Notes: generated by a model from the sequence alone, not told the origin. A stretch of 64,000 nt of DNA from Micromussa lordhowensis (GCA_964020085.1 OZ026608.1:19027544-19091543); one strand, 5' to 3'; shown: positions 1-14,984, numbered from the stretch's first letter. Made by a program: numbers and translations.

Positions 1-3000
1 CTGACCTTAATTTTAGCTTTAAGCGCTTATAACTCGAAAACGAGCTCAGTGACCCCCATCTTGTATTATCGAATTGTAGTCAGCATGATAAGATGCAACT
101 TTTTTAAAAAAAAACTCTACGAAAATTTAAGGTGGCTCTGAACCCCCTCATATTGTCATATTGTTGCTATGGTAACGTATTGTGCCATGAAATTGACAGC
201 AACTTGTTCACCAATGATTGGGCAGTTTTTTGATACCATGATTTTGGTATCAACTGATATAGAGTGGTTATAATGACCTATCAAACTCTAAGTCTTGGAA
301 AGTACTGGAAACTGTATCGAGCCACGTGCACCTTCACATTCGATCATTTAGACAGATTTTTGAATACACTAGAAATTAATATATAGTTTCAGATAGCATA
401 GCAATCCATAGATTTCTGTTGTTATTTTTCATAAAACAGTTAGTTGCTGTCTGTACTTAAGCTAGATGACTAAACCTCTTTATGATGACTGACCTATAAA
501 CTATGCTAACATAGAAGGGTCACGTCTGATGAGTGGAGGATGGGAGGGATCTGGCTCTAGTCTGAGCCAGTGTTCTAGTTGTCAGCGGTTGACTGCTGTT
601 TGTTACTGAAGAGAAAAATAATTTAGTTTGGAATAAAAAGGACAGAATGTGAAACTATTTTGTGGACATTTTGCCAGGTACAAGTATTTAACATTTTAGG
701 TAAAAAGCGGTGGAAACTACGTACACTAAACTCTGCAAGACTGCTTTTATATTATTTAGAAGATTTCCGTAGAGGTTAGTAGAAAAATCTTGTGTTATAA
801 CGCAAATTCTATTCCACGACTTGTAAACGAAGATGAGTCTACAGTTCAGCTCCTGTTTTTGAACGGCCACGATCGCCGCTTGATAGAGATGAAAACAGTA
901 GAAAAGCCCTCATAATACTGTAACTGTAAAATGCCGCGAAGTCACGTGGGTCCAAAAATTGAGTTCCCAGTGTGCTTTGCTTGTGGTCTCGCAGAAAAAC
1001 CGATTTTAAAGGGATGTGAGTTGAGAAAATTGTGTGGATATTACGAAGCAAAATCTTTGGAAACACGGGCAATAATACACAGAAAAATGAAATTTTATGC
1101 TGCCTCCAGTGAAAAACGGCAGGTGTTTTTTGCTTGCGAGCATTGAGAGACTGTCCCGCTGCGCTTTTGTCGTGTAGTAGTGTTACTTCAGAACTTCCCA
1201 TCTGAAGTGCATGTGTCATTTTAGACAACAATCTTACTAATAAGTGATCCACATTTAATTGGAATGTTTTTTCCAGCTAATTAACCTGCTCGCTCGTTAA
1301 CTGTTTGACCTGTTTATACTACAATCTCATTGTACAAAATGGTCGACTTTACAACAAATGTCTTTTTATTAATATTATACTTTTGCTATAAAAAGAAACC
1401 AAGCGTTGTGTTGTCTTCAACTTAACTTTAATTTGTAGCTTTAGGGCTGGTTTTCACTAGCGCATAAATAACGGAGGTGAACACAGTAAGATGTTAATAA
1501 TTAGAGTCTTTTGTTCGAGAAACTCCCAAACAAAAGGTGCTACTTAATGTAGGAACACATTACTTAGGCTGTGCATATCGCTTGTACTTATGCGCTATTG
1601 AAAACTCTGCCTTAACGGCCGCTGTAGCAATCTTTTTTGGCTTCGCCGCTGTTGATAAAGAGAGACTGGTTACTTTCGATCATAGATGTCAAGAAAAGTG
1701 TTCTCTGAAAGTGGAATGCACAGTTAAAGATAATTTAAAGTTGAAGCTTGGAGAGGTGTGGGGAAAAGTGACGTCTACATTAAGTTGTTTCACTGGTTCA
1801 GTTGTGACAGCTCAGAGCTTGACTTCGCAAATATTAATCTGTTTAACATATCCCTCGTACATTATATCGTCTAAATATCATTCGAGTTCCAGTTGGCTTC
1901 ACAAATACTTCTTCGAGAGCCTTCCCTCTAGCAGATCAGACAATCTGCATGATTGTTCTATTCAGTTATGGCAGGCTAATTGCAAATTTGTTAAAAAAAT
2001 CCCTCTGGGACATAGTACACAATGTAGTCCATTTTGAATAGCCTATTTCGCCGGATCTTTTTAGAAAACGCATTGTAAATTGGACCCCCTATAAGCCTTT
2101 GTTAACAAAAGCAAGCCCTCCCAGGTCGCAAGACCCCATATTTGCTGCGAAATAAGAATTACAAGTCGCCAAAACCCGTAACAAAGTCATGGGGCGAAGG
2201 ACGGAGAGAAAAAACGAATTTCTTGTTGAATTAACGAAAAGCTCTCTCTCTCTCTCTTAGTTTGGAAAATAGTTGCACAGCTGTCTCATAAGCCAGCGTA
2301 AACGTAGACTGGTTTCGTTTGTAAGAGGGTCTCTGTTCTACGCTGTTTTAAGGTGTTATAAGGTATATGAGCGAACGTTGTTTTTCCCAGACCTTCTCGG
2401 TTGTTTTTGGCACGTGTCACAGGGGAAAGTTTCGGGGTAAAGAACCAAGGAATAAAACCATTCGACGCTCTTTTTACCTTAGTAGGTAACAAATATCAAT
2501 GTTTGTTTCTGCAGTAACAAACAGCTTTTTTCTTGTTTTCCTTTTTTATGCGGCAAATGGTTGTTCATGCTGTGTGTAGACAGTTAACGTTTTGTCTACA
2601 GGTAAGACACAAGTTGCAGCTGCAATTAAGCTGCTGTTAAGGGCTACGGAGTCTTTATTTTCTGTTGTTAATACACCTAAAGGAATAGTTTCTCAGGATA
2701 TTCAATTTAGACATTATGTTTTTCAATTGAAATGAAATAAAAACAAGTTCGTATTCCAAGAGCGTGTGCCGCGTTTCTTTCAGAGGACTGAAACAAACGC
2801 GGTTTGTATTTTCCTGTTTAGCATCTCTTAGCCGGAACTTCAAACCGCTGCCCTCGGTATGACGGCTGGTATTTAGGCCGAGGAACTCGCTTTGTTTAAA
2901 TTTTTGTCGTTTAATCGCCCCCTTTCCTGTGTTTTAGAAATTCGGGACGACCAAAATGATAAACAAGTAGATTTTAGTTTGGTAGAAATTCAAACGGCGT

Positions 3001-6000
3001 ATCTCTATAAACACTGGAATTGGTATCTTGTAAACGATTTTGAAACCCTTGAAAATTACATTTCATTGGGCGTGTTTTCTCACTCTTACTTATTCATGTT
3101 TTTTTTTCTTCAATGACTTATTTCTCTTTCACGCAAGATAAAATGAAGCGGGAGAAGAAAGTCATTGAGACTGAATAAATACTTCAACAATTCAGATGCC
3201 AACGTGGAATTTAGAATAACAAAAAAGCTTTGAACTTTGCAAGTCTAAAATATTAATTCAAACTTTAATAATCCTGTCTTTGAAACAGGGCGGTTGTTTG
3301 ATCAACTGCCTATCTGATTATCTGCTGCCAAGAATTAATTCTCCCTTTCTTGTGAGTTAATTCGCTACAATCACTTTTACCTGAGCTACAACGATTATGT
3401 TCTGTACAGTGTTACGCGTGTTCTTTTAAGCTTTGTTGTTTTGAAATTGTAAATTTTTTCCCCAAAAAGCTCACATAAAAAGAGCTAGTTAAAAGCACTG
3501 CGATGTTATTGTTCTTAAACGTATTTTTTTATTGATCATCGACGATTTCACTTTTCAACCTTGTTTACCCGTTCATTGTCCGCTTCAGAAATACTCACGG
3601 AGCATTTTATTTTTGAAAAGCTGAATTTAAGGACGAAGTCTTCGAAAATATTAAAGAAAGAAAATAAGGACTGCTACTAATGAAAACGTGGCTTGTGCAA
3701 AAACGCAAATGTTAAAACCCGTTGTAACAATTCAATTTAGCAGAGTTAATGTGTTTGCGTTTTTTTTGGTACCCTGAAAACTGGACCAATATCTTCTTTG
3801 CAATTAATGGTGGTATAATTCATTACAGATTATGAATCCAATCGAGGAAATGTTTTTTGTTTTGTTCGGTCCACCTTTTATTTTAATTTGTTAAATTTAC
3901 TCCGACGGCACTTTTCTGCTAGCCAAGACTTCTGTCAATTTCACGTCCATTCCTTGTCAGCTTCGACAACTTATGCAAACCAACTCGACAAACGAGACAA
4001 TAGCACCTTGAAAGACTTTGAACGAAAAGCTGTCATTTTGCATGAATTAAAAGGACAACTAAAGAACGGCTAATGGTAACAGCTGTTCTTGCTTGAAGAT
4101 GTCTAGGAAAAGAATATAAAACAGTGTAAAGATCCGAGGATCAACAGAGACTGAAGAACATGTTCACAATACAATCGACGCCATACTAACCGAATCGTGC
4201 CGTGATATTTTTAGTGCCCCTGAAAAATTGCCACAAGGAACCCACAGTAAGGTAAAGCATTTCTTAGGTTATCTTTGAATTAATTTTCGTACTGCAATTT
4301 CTACATTGTAAATGATAAATTGTAACGTGTACGGTAATGGTTCTCTAAAGTGTTATGCCTTGTAAGTCCTGCGTATTCGATTCAGTTCTAAGCGCACGAT
4401 TTTAAGAACTTTGCGTGCACGCGGTTTTAAGGCGTATTTCCCAGTGAAATTTGTCCCTAATATCAACGCGTTATTCACTAAGGCCAAACTGTGGTGTCCA
4501 ATTGGCAACCGCTATAAATTGGCCCTTCGAATGTTGAACGAAGAAAATTTTTTCAACGTGACCAAAACTCTGCGCAGGATTTTTTTTCATAAACATTTTC
4601 GCACAGTGCTAGACGAGTCCCGTAGTCCTAACAGAGCATGTTTTTGTTACTTCGCCGGTTTGGTCGAAAGTGATTCATATTAAACGAGTATAAAATATCG
4701 TTCGTTCTGTAACTACAGTGTTAATCGGTCGATCAAAATGGAAATACGTTGAGTTCGGCTATTTTCCTGGTTGCTCTATAAGGAGAATATAAATTTACAG
4801 TCAGAAAAAAAACTACAGTAGATACCTCACCACAATTGTTAATGAATAAGTGCACAAGTTAGAACCATCGCGGGGAAATTAACGACTGTTACTACAAAGA
4901 AAAAAACAGTTTTACATTATTGCCTACAGCGTACAAACTTGCCATAACAAAGCGAGCTCTTGATGGATGGAAGTCTTAAGTTGGCCTTAAAGATTACAGA
5001 TTTTGGTTATGTTCTTCCGTGGACATTTTGAGCCGGGCACAGCATAATTTGTTTTGGTAATCTTTCGGAGCGGCCGCAGTTGATTTTCGGAGCTTTAAAC
5101 AAACACGCGACTCATACAGCAAATGTCATATGCATATCTGAATGTTGCTACTGATATGTAAATTTTTTTTGTACAAAAAGACTCCCAGATCCTTTTGAAA
5201 ATTCGTCCCTTCGTTCAAAAATGCTCGTCTAAGGACATTTGTCAGAGGTGAACGAAACCTCAAATATTTCTACTTAGTAAGAAATTAACTAAAGGTGTTT
5301 ATAATGTTCCACTCGCACAGTAAAAAAAAAACTATAATTTTTTTTTAAATCGTCATTGTTCGTGTTTCATAATTATAGCTGCCTTTTTATGATAGCCATT
5401 TGAGAAAAATGGCTTAATTAGCAGTTTAGCAACTGATCGAAGCACGAAGAATCATTTTGTGACCCCCCAGGAAGGGGGAGAAAATTGTCACTCGCTAATG
5501 CTTCGATTTAGAAGCTTAAGTTAGGGGGGCGTTTGTTACCCCCGCAAAGGTATTGTAAAGAAAGCACAAACAAGTTTCGAGTGGTGAAAGCATCGCAGAA
5601 AAACCAACCAGAGGGTTTTCAAACTAAATTGTAAGTAAATAGAGCAGTAGTTAAAATAATACCGTGCTAAATGATGCTTTTAAAGTGAACATCTTATTTG
5701 ACAGTATGAAAGCGGCATTTTATGCAGTCAAGGTTACGGGACAAGAAATGTCACTCGCATGGCGATTAGCCGTGTAGTACAACCTCGATTTTAGTGGATA
5801 TTTTGGCAATGTCTTTGAAAAACTTGCCTTCGTTAAAAAAGGACCACCACAAGGATTTTTCTAAATATTTATATTTCGCTTGAAACAGAAAACCCCCTAA
5901 ACGTTTCGGTCAGAAAGATTCGAATTGAATCTTAGATTCCTAAAATATCCGGCCTACAATAGGCCTGATTTTTAAGGGTGTTTCCATGGTAAATATATAG

Positions 6001-9000
6001 ATCTTTGTAACTCAATGCACTGCCCCATAAGCTGAGCTAGTATTTGCATTGTCTTTGCCGATATACACAGTGAAACCTGCGGGGTACAAACGTTGGGATT
6101 CGATAATTTATGTTCCGAATTCTCAACGATATTAAAAACGAACGCAATTGGTGGAACTAGTGAAATTTTATCAGTAAAAGAAACCGAATTTTGTGGCATT
6201 TATATTGATAATTACATACAGAAACCACGGTTTAGTTATTATTTTTTGGAAATTTTGCCGCAATAATAAAAACTGTCAAACAGCTTGAAAACGGCGCTCC
6301 CACAGAGCACTTCATGTATACCACACAAATTAGCAGCCCGGCAAGGCCCATGAAAGAACATTCACTTGTTGAAATGAGAAGGACGAAGATCGAGACTGGA
6401 AAAGTATACAAAGGAGTGGCAAACCTACAGAAATCAACTCGCTTCGACATTTAGACAAATTAACTCCACCCATTTTCTACCACCTCCCGCTTGCGTTGTC
6501 CTGTGGCATGAAACAGAGTAGGGGACGTAGTTCCCGGTGTTGTGGTCTATCTCTACATGTATGGGTCGGGCGGGTGAGATCAAATGGACTGATAGCGGCA
6601 GCCTGAGGCGCCTTATATAAGCTGACGTCCGATCTCACCCAATAGCCTGAGGAAATATTGTAAAATTGGTCCTGAAAAGCCCCAAGGGGAGTGTCCAATT
6701 CATGAAATTACAAATTACAAATTACAATTACAACAACCCGAGCAGGAGGTACTCTATAAGTACCTGTTTACAACACACAGGTCAAATAAAATGTCAGCGA
6801 GCATGCAAGGTTTGTAGCTAGTTTCTCCAGTCGCCAAACGATCTCAATGTTAATAAAATGTCAGGAGACAGCTCCTAACAAATGGCATACTATAAACTCG
6901 ATTTGCCAGTAGGGAATGACAATTGAAAGCAGCTATGCCTGTGTGATGTTCCTGTGTTTACAAAATTACTTTCCGATCAACGAACGCGTCGAATTAAATA
7001 CGATTTCTAAGGAAGAGAGACGCCAAAGAAGTTATTGCAACAAACCAAAGAGGCAAAAGCTTGAATAACATTGAGATAGAATGATTCGGGTTAACAAAGA
7101 CGCGATGAAATATTTGGGCTAAAGTTTTCAAGATGCCATGAGATAGGTTATCCGTGACGCAGATGCAAACTGTCACCAGGGAGGCACATTGTTTGTGGTT
7201 GCGTCGGAAGCCCATGGTGTCAGGTTCCTGCCTAGCTGCGTTAACGTTATTAATCAATTATATTTAAAACAAAAACGCCATCTTTACAAAACAATGCAAG
7301 AAATTCAGCGTCTGTAGAGAGTAAATTTCAAGTCAAATTCCAAGCAAAGATCAAGTTCAATTGCAAGTTCAAGTTCAATTTCTTGTTTTTAAAAAAGATC
7401 TGCAAAACGGAGAGGTCGCGAAGTGACACATTCTGTGCAACAAATGATGCGAACAGTTTCATTCCTCCGGGACCCTGGGTCGAGAAAACAATGAGCACGA
7501 ATGTGAGGCTCAAGCGTGTCGAACATGACTGTCGATTTGAATGAAATTTCTCACGAACGAATTTTCCTCAAAAATTGCAAAGTTCCAAATTTGTAATGTT
7601 CCAATACCTCTCTTAGACAAAAGAAACACAAGGTTTTAAGTGTGTGGACCATTCCAAACCGCTTCTGAACTAGCCAATGAAATTCTAAGACAGCTTACGA
7701 TCGGGGGAAGGCAGTCAAATATAGATCTAGAATCTACGAGTCACTCAATACACTGGCGGTTTAAGCAAATTCTGAGTGCCAGTTTGCGGCTACATTCACA
7801 TTTATCTGGCGGTTTACGGATACAAAATTATCTCGCAAATTTACTTTGCGTCTTTTGCAATTAGTTTTTGAGGTGGTAATTCAAACAGAGGTAAGAAAAT
7901 CAAAACAAAATGAGAGCCCTCAAAACTTGTACTTTCACGCTTCGTAATAGCACTAAACATCTCGAACAATCTTTGCCTTGGTGGGCAGCCCATTGGACGC
8001 CAAAAAAGTTTGTTCGCTGGTTCTGAATAGAGTCAGAAAAAATTGTTCTGTTCTCAAGATCTTGTGGTCTTTGTGAGAAGAAATACGATTACTGAGCTAA
8101 CAGTATCGCAAAGAATTTGTTACGTAATGTTAAAAGATAGGTTATGATAATAACCATCCTATTAGTTGGGCGGTTTCGGTTTTTAGGAGAAACCGAAAGC
8201 GGTCTGTGGTTACAAAGGAACAAAACATGGCCTCCTCAGTAATAAACCCTCTCAAAGCTATTTGTTCTCCTTCATCGCTGCATATATTTGGAAACAAAAA
8301 GAAATATATCCAAGAAAGAATTCCCCAGTATAGTTCTACTTCTCGAGATCGGTTCTAGCAACCCCAAACAGATCATCTTTACCGCGTCTTATTTCCTCCT
8401 GGTCACAAATAAAAATATTCACCCGGAGGGGAAGTTTCGAAACAATTGCTTTACTAGAAATTGAAAATAAACAGCACATACTGTGAGATATTTTCTAGAT
8501 GACAAACACACTGGGGAGGTAACCAATTTTGTTGTTGTTACGAATATTGCTCAATATGGGAACCTTATTCCAGAAGCGACTGTGGACCAGCTGGGTTCAG
8601 GATACATGTACAACTGCGGCACGACGTTATCTCAGTGAGGTCTTTCCAGTGAACAGGTGAACTAGCAGTTCATTGCTAGCTGACGAGTTTGAGATACTTC
8701 ATTTGCTTTGTTAAAACGCTAGGCGTGGCAAAACTCTTGCAAGCCAGGAGATGTTTGGCAGTTTCACGGGAGGAACCCTGTAGATATTTTACCCAACGTA
8801 AACAAAAACAATTCGAAAAGCGTCCTCAAAATATTCCACTTCGAAGTGAACAAATTTTGAGATTATTTTCCACTTTAGAAAGAATTCGGATAGCTTAAAT
8901 GATATCAATCGCCGCTGGAAATGGAAAAGATCAAAGATTAAGCATTCTCAGCTCAACGAAATGCTCAGCTCAGCAAAACAAATGTAAAAAAAATTCAGAA

Positions 9001-11690
9001 ACAACACCCACTTGGTGTATCATGTTTATTTAAACAGACTTTAGTTGTGTAAACTAAGTTTAAGTTGTTAGGTGCATAGATAACGCCTTCCGAGTCCAAG
9101 GTCAATACATCTAGCTTATTCAGTGGTTTGACAAATACAGGTGGATATTTTGCCCGTTGTATCGTCTCTCAAACCATAGAATAAGTGATGTTTCTCTCCA
9201 CTTCTTGATTCTTCTCGTAGTTTACGATCTTCTTTGCCTTTTTTGACCAAATTTCGCTAATTTACTGTGCTAGACGGTCCCGGATCTTTTGCTTATTTTC
9301 TTTACCTCATATGGTCAAATGGTGTCATGACTTTTAAGAGTTTTGATAACATTTTAAACCTGGACTTAAATCAGGGCTAGTCAGTGCCTACATCCTCTCC
9401 ACACCTACAGTAAACTCTTCTATTATCAGTCATCCGTTACGAACCGACACAACCTCTTTTGTCAGAGGTTTTATAAACTGCAGTTGTGCATGTTTTTTTT
9501 TAATCTTCCGGGGGCCTTACTGACAGTTGGTGAAGTCATAAATGGAACGCCATCTTTTACCAACTTGGAGCGTTATCTACCAGTGCAACTTCTTGAGCGC
9601 CTTTTTTTCTACAACCAGAATAGTAAGTGCCAGTACTGTTTTAATTTTTTCTTCTTCGATAAGAAGTCTCATTTTTGAAGATCCTAAACGCCAAACGGTC
9701 ACAGTCAAAACAATTGAAAGATTTTACGAGTGTTCTTGAAATGGCAGAGTATAGTATAGTCCAGAATGTCTTAAAACTGGTCATGTAGTTTGAAGATTCT
9801 CTTCAGTTAACGCATGAAGAAAGGCCACCAAATAGACCTAGAGAAGTCCTCAGTAGAGGAGAGTCTGTCAAACCTGAGAAGCAAAAAGCAAACGGGAAAG
9901 TTTTTATGTGGCTGACTTGGCGAACTGCAGTTAAAGGAGCTAGTCGCGGTTTGTGCATCTTGAAAAGTTTAGCCTAAATTTTTCAAGTTCTTTGTTTGTA
10001 ATCCGTGTCAATATTCTCCATCCTTAACCATCCTTGTTCCTTTATGGCTTAATATTATATCTTTGGTGTTTTTCTATCTTAGTAAACTACTATTTTCAGG
10101 TTTCCTTCAAATTAAACAGAGCCGGTGATTTTGTATGTGGTGAATACAACTCAAAATGCCGTGATTGAGTTCCTTCAAGAAATGCTTTCCATTGTGTCCG
10201 CTCTCTTCGCTTACGTTCTCTTTTTGAGTGAGCTGCGTTGGTCTTGTGCCGGCATGGCAAAAACAAAGAAAATCAGTAGCAACTGAGCAAAGACATAGCA
10301 AGCGTTTTTACAGCCAAAGATATCGGTCGTATTATTCGTATTTCTAGTTTGATATTTACTGGGTCGATTAAACGGGCGCTGCTTTCAATTATCGGAAAAC
10401 TCAGTTTTATCATCTTAGCTGCGAGGCATCTCTTTATTTTCATGGCACAGAAAAAGACTAAAGTACCGGCATCACCTAAACATTTTTAAGCAAATTAACT
10501 ATACTATGCTGACATATATTATGTGATGCTTTACTTCTCTCAAATCGCGCCATGTTATTTTTTATTTCCCTTTTCGGCGGGTTGCGTCCGGATGGTATCA
10601 ATGGCATCTCTTCAACTTTTGTCTACCTAATCACCGTCCAGAATTCATAAGTGCTTAGTGTGACCTCGATAAATTTGTTGTTAAACATTTGACAAAGGTC
10701 GGAAAGGCACCTCGCAAACATTTTAAAGGATCACCACACTGTGGTTCTTCAGAAAGAATGTCAAATATCATAATAGACCACCTCGAACATTCTTTCGGAA
10801 ATGCAAACGTGGTACCAACACCTAGCTTAGCGTTGACTCACGTACTCAGTAAGGGCCTGGAAAAAAACTTTCTCGTGTCAATGAGATAAATCAACGATAT
10901 ATAAACGCCTCACTTGTCAGCTAACAGTTCAAATTTTGACCAGTTCTCAGATATGAGTGAAAACTCATCCAGACCCTTAAAAAAGGGGTAAAATTTTCTG
11001 ACAAGACAAGACCCTTCTTATCTCTACCGGAAGGCTGCAAATTCAAGACCACTCTGGGGAATTTGGGATTTAAGGCTTTCTCGCTGCGTATTCAAACATT
11101 CAGTTAAGTTGCATGCACCTCAATGATCCTTTGAAACTCCTCGGAATTCCTTTTTTTTTAGCGAAAAAAGCGAGTTTCTGCGAATAAAGATCGACAAGAG
11201 CTATCTTTATTTAAAACCGATTTGTACAAAACGCGACCTTTTGCGATATAGTGTCCTCGAGTCATATTAGAGACCAAAAATTTAATCAAAGCTCGTTTTA
11301 ATTTCGACATCGCTCTTAATTGATTACGTAACAGAGACTTATAGCCTATAACTTTCACTAACACTCGCTCTCTATCCGATTTTTAATTTCGGAGAGGCCG
11401 GCAGCTGTAACAAAACGGGCTTTCGTGGACCTAGTTTCATCCAAAAAGTATGCGCAACAAAATCTGTGATCAGTAGACTTTAGGTACCTTGTCATATTGT
11501 CACATACGACTATGTTCTTGGCGTTAGGTATTAGTTCTTTTTTTTTCGTTAAAAAGTTCTTCACAAATCATGTCTGTTTTCAGGCATAAAAGTTAGATAC
11601 CCCTTGCTACGAAAGGGCCGGAAACGATAACAACGATTCTGAGGCTACACAGAAATCTTCAAACTTACTTTATCACTAAATACTACGGCC

Positions 11691-11842
11691 ATGCAACCCT
11701 TTCGAGTGGTATACCATGGATACACGAGTCACTTGTACGTTCTCGGTATCAGTACACACAGGTTTTTAGGCGAGTGTGTACTCTAAGTAAATACAAGTGA
11801 CAAGTGGGATATTCCATGGTATACCACGGGAGAGCGTTGCAT
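11691..11842. mobile_element. Fold-back MITE-like element, about 150 bp
   Basis: The two ends are imperfect inverted repeats. Both begin with a TGCAAC-type tip and share GTGGTATACCATGG near 11712-11725 and its complement near 11814-11827, with further matching around a CACTTGTA block. There is no coding capacity. Such hairpin units are typical of non-autonomous DNA transposons; the superfamily cannot be assigned. Confidence 0.6.
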
Positions 11843-12064
11843 AACTATTTTATACCATGCCATCAGTAGAAAATAGCGGCCAACACGATCATTGCGACAT
11901 AAGTACGGTGCTTGATGGGAAGGTTGGGTGTAATACTGTCGTATACGCAACGGCTTTCCTGTACTTTGATTGGCTGTATTGTCTATGGTGTTATAAATCA
12001 GAGAACTGCTGTAATTATCTGGAAATGCTCCTTATCCGACTGTTTTCCTTGATTTTAAAAACGA

Positions 12065-12286
12065 CACTCGAGATACTAGCGGCGACAGCATGAATTATGC
12101 AAGTACATCTGGTGAAAACTTTGCATCTGAGGGAAAAACACTCGAGATACTAGCGGCGACAGCATGAATTGTGTAAGTACATCTGGTGAAAACTTTGCAT
12201 CTGAGGGAAAAACACTCGAGATACTAGCGGCGACAGCATGAATTGTGTAAGTACATCTGGTGAAAACTTTGCATCTGAGGGGAAAA
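12065..12286. repeat. Tandem repeat, 3 copies of 74 bp
   Basis: Three near-identical 74-bp units start at 12065, 12139 and 12213, each opening with CACTCGAGATACTAGCGGCG. Units 2 and 3 are the same except at the extreme end, and unit 1 differs by two substitutions. The translation of the minus strand is therefore repetitive but does not look like a real protein. Confidence 0.95.
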
Positions 12287-14365
12287 AAAAACGATTGAAC
12301 ACCTGACAGCCGAGCTATCGTCGATAACAATCGTTGAAATATCTGCATATGTTCAAAAACAAGATTTCTAGCATAGACTGCCGAAACAACACTGAGTAGT
12401 GCGTATCGAGCGAAGCGAGTTCAGCACCTGAACAGCCGGTGACAACCGACCTATTGCTACAGAGACATTTTTCTGCCAGTCACGAGTGCTGAAGGTATAT
12501 GCAAGGTTTTCTTTGTTAGTAAAGTATTGGTGAAAGAAAAAAACAACCGATTTTCACCTTTACGGCTGTGCTTTCAGCATAGAAAAGCTTGGGTAGCTCT
12601 ATAAGGCAATCAAGATTTTGTTACGGAGGTGAGAGGTTTCTCTTCACCTCCGTCTTCAGCTATAACTAATGCCCCATTTTTTCCCGTGGGGGTGGGGTCT
12701 ATTCTGCATTGTTACTGAAAAACTGGATCATATGATAATGCAATTCAAGAGTATTCATTGGCTCAGCCATCATGGTATATGAGCCACTATGCCATGTTCT
12801 ACACATACGATAAGCGTATGCGTAATTTTTTTGGGCGTTTTTAGTTTAATGTTAAATCGCGCTTGTTGGATAAGAGGTGAATATAGCAAACTCATGATTT
12901 AGCGCGCGCTCGTGGAATAAAAGTAAGCCTATTATTGTTAGGGCTATCCTCTTGCTGAATGTGTAACGGCTTAATTCACTTCAGGACAGCTGCGCACCAA
13001 CAAAACACGCTATCACTGCGGTTCTCGTATTCCTTTTGCAGATGTGGCAAAAAAAATTCCATTCTACGATGCAAAACGTACTTTCTTCTGCTTTGCACGC
13101 GCAGCGTAAGCCAAATTTAAATCCGCAAAAAAAAGCTTTATTAAAATTGAAAGCAGAGCTTTTCACAAGTGTCATCCTTGTACTTGAAACACTTTAAGTC
13201 GGACGTATAGACCAACCTAAATAAGTTGACTGCGAAATTTCTCAAGTGTACAGCTGTTTCGACAAAGGTTGTTCCACCAAAGCGTGAAAGCGTACGGGAC
13301 AATGTCAGTTGGTATTATGGATAGTGATAGTTTGTCGTTGCTTGGTTGAGGTTCACCATGTTTCAGCAAGACGGAAGGGGTAGCATGAATACACGTGTTT
13401 CTGCTGTTTTTCTTTTCTATCACGCTGAAACACCTTGAGCTTCAATCGAGTAACTGTAATCCACCATTACCGGTAATACCTTTCGAGATGGCCGCGTGCG
13501 TTTATACAACGTAGGACAACTTTTCTCAAAACAGCTGTATGTACATACTCTGAGTTTGAAGTTCGTCGCTTAGCGTCACAGTCGTTGCTAGGCAGCGCTC
13601 CTTCAGGTGCAAAGCGTGATTCATGTCACGCGCGTTCTTTCAATTCTTCACAGTTTGTGGTCACACGCGAGTTGTCAACTTGTGCGTCACTTTCGAGTTC
13701 TACACAGTTTGTGGTCGTTACATCAGTTTTTTTTTTCCACGTTTTCAAAAATTTTGTATACGTGTATTAATTCATGTACTGTTACAGCCTCGGTGTCTAA
13801 TTACGCGCCAAGCGCAAGACCTGCTCTTGCTACTCTTGTTAGTTCTTGGACAGAATTTCAAAATCTCGCGTATTTAATTGCTACATCTCAAAACGTGCGT
13901 TCTTTGTCAATGAAGCAGGTTTATCGGGGCTCTAGTAGTTCGTGTTCATCGATTATTATTAATGAAATAAACCCACTCGATATCTCCAGAAAAGACCAGT
14001 TCCATGGTTGGTTTGTTTGTTATGGTGACTTGGCAGGCTTCGAAGATCACGTAGTGCAAGTCTTTACTATGCTTTAGGAAAGCACGCTTAAGCCTGATTA
14101 GGGCGTTGATCCAAAAGTTGGAGTTCGAGTTCTGGCATTGCTCCCTCGCTGCGTTGGATTTTTTGCGCAAGGCCACCTCTCGCAGAACGTCTCTCTACTC
14201 AGTTTTATAAACGGGTTGTAGCAAACTGCGTGCCAGCGAAGGGCGACCGTGCAAAATACTGGGTGTTATATTGTGATTAGCTTAATCCTGAGGGCATAGT
14301 ATTGACTCCTAGTCGCTTCATACATATACAATACGTATTTAGTATATAGAAGAATAAAATAACTA

Positions 14366-14533
14366 GATAATGTGGTTTTATCAACCGAGTTGATGTTGTG
14401 AATTGGCCACTGTGAAGATATTCGAAAGCTGATGTTTCAAGCGTTAGCCCTATCGCTCGAAACGCCAGCTTTCGAAACTCTTTACTGTGACCAATTCACT
14501 GATTATCAACTCAGTTGATAGAACCAAATTATC
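14366..14533. mobile_element. Fold-back MITE-like element, about 168 bp
   Basis: Left end GATAATGTGGTTTTATCAAC and right end, read on the minus strand, GATAATTTGGTTCTATCAAC are inverted copies. Pairing continues inward through the TTCACAGT-type and CTTTCGAAA-type blocks to a short loop near 14445. No coding capacity. Confidence 0.75.
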
Positions 14534-14558
14534 TTGAAATACTCCCCACCGACGCAGA

Positions 14559-14589
<31 letters not shown>

Positions 14590-14984
14590 ATTCATTTGTA
14601 AAATAACTAACTGAGTATGTGATATGAGGTTGATTACTCGTGCCTAAGTTTTAAGACTTCAATTGCCTAGTTGGTATGAAGAGCGGAAAAGAAATATTAA
14701 TACATTTTAAGTATTTAAAAAGGTTTCATTTTTAATAGAAATCATAGGAGGTCTAAGCACAGAGGAAGAAATGGTCTCTGATAAACGCACAATCGTTGAG
14801 CATGAACCGGTTAATTTAAAACGTTAGTCAGCCGTTTCAGCCAAAAAAAAAAAGAAACTTCCGAGCACGCTTCAACTTGAAGACTGAATTGACCACGTGT
14901 TTCTGACTAGTTTGGGTAACGAGAAAATGAAGGACAACTCCTTTACGTTTTGTTAAGGAAGCTTCGAAACTGAAAGCGTCGCGC

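Larger units (their letters stand above)
1..14930. other. Gene-poor stretch, no recognised gene
   Basis: No open reading frame here resembles a protein I know, and I found no chain of short exons with matching splice phases. The longest frames (for example 1537-2037 on + and 839-1252 on -) have compositions expected of chance frames in AT-rich DNA. Visible structure is limited to a CT microsatellite at about 2242-2257, an imperfect ATTACAA repeat at about 6705-6734, and the fold-back and tandem repeats entered separately. It could be intergenic or an intron or UTR of a gene whose coding exons lie outside; the sequence alone cannot decide. Confidence 0.5.

Noticed and set aside
481..560. CTGATGAG near 522 as another hammerhead core
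   Set aside because: No CGAA segment, stem II or cleavage triplet follows in a foldable position.
1537..2037. 166-residue plus-strand frame
   Set aside because: No recognisable domain, low-complexity hydrophobic and Ser-rich composition, no splice signals joining it to other frames; chance ORF in AT-rich DNA.
6600..6640. TATATAAG with nearby TGACGTC as a core promoter
   Set aside because: No gene or splice donor found downstream on either strand; a single TATA-like match is expected by chance.
13607..14077. 156-residue plus-strand frame
   Set aside because: Part of it comes from a local repeat of CACAGTTTGTGGTC; overlapping frames are equally open, and nothing is recognisable.
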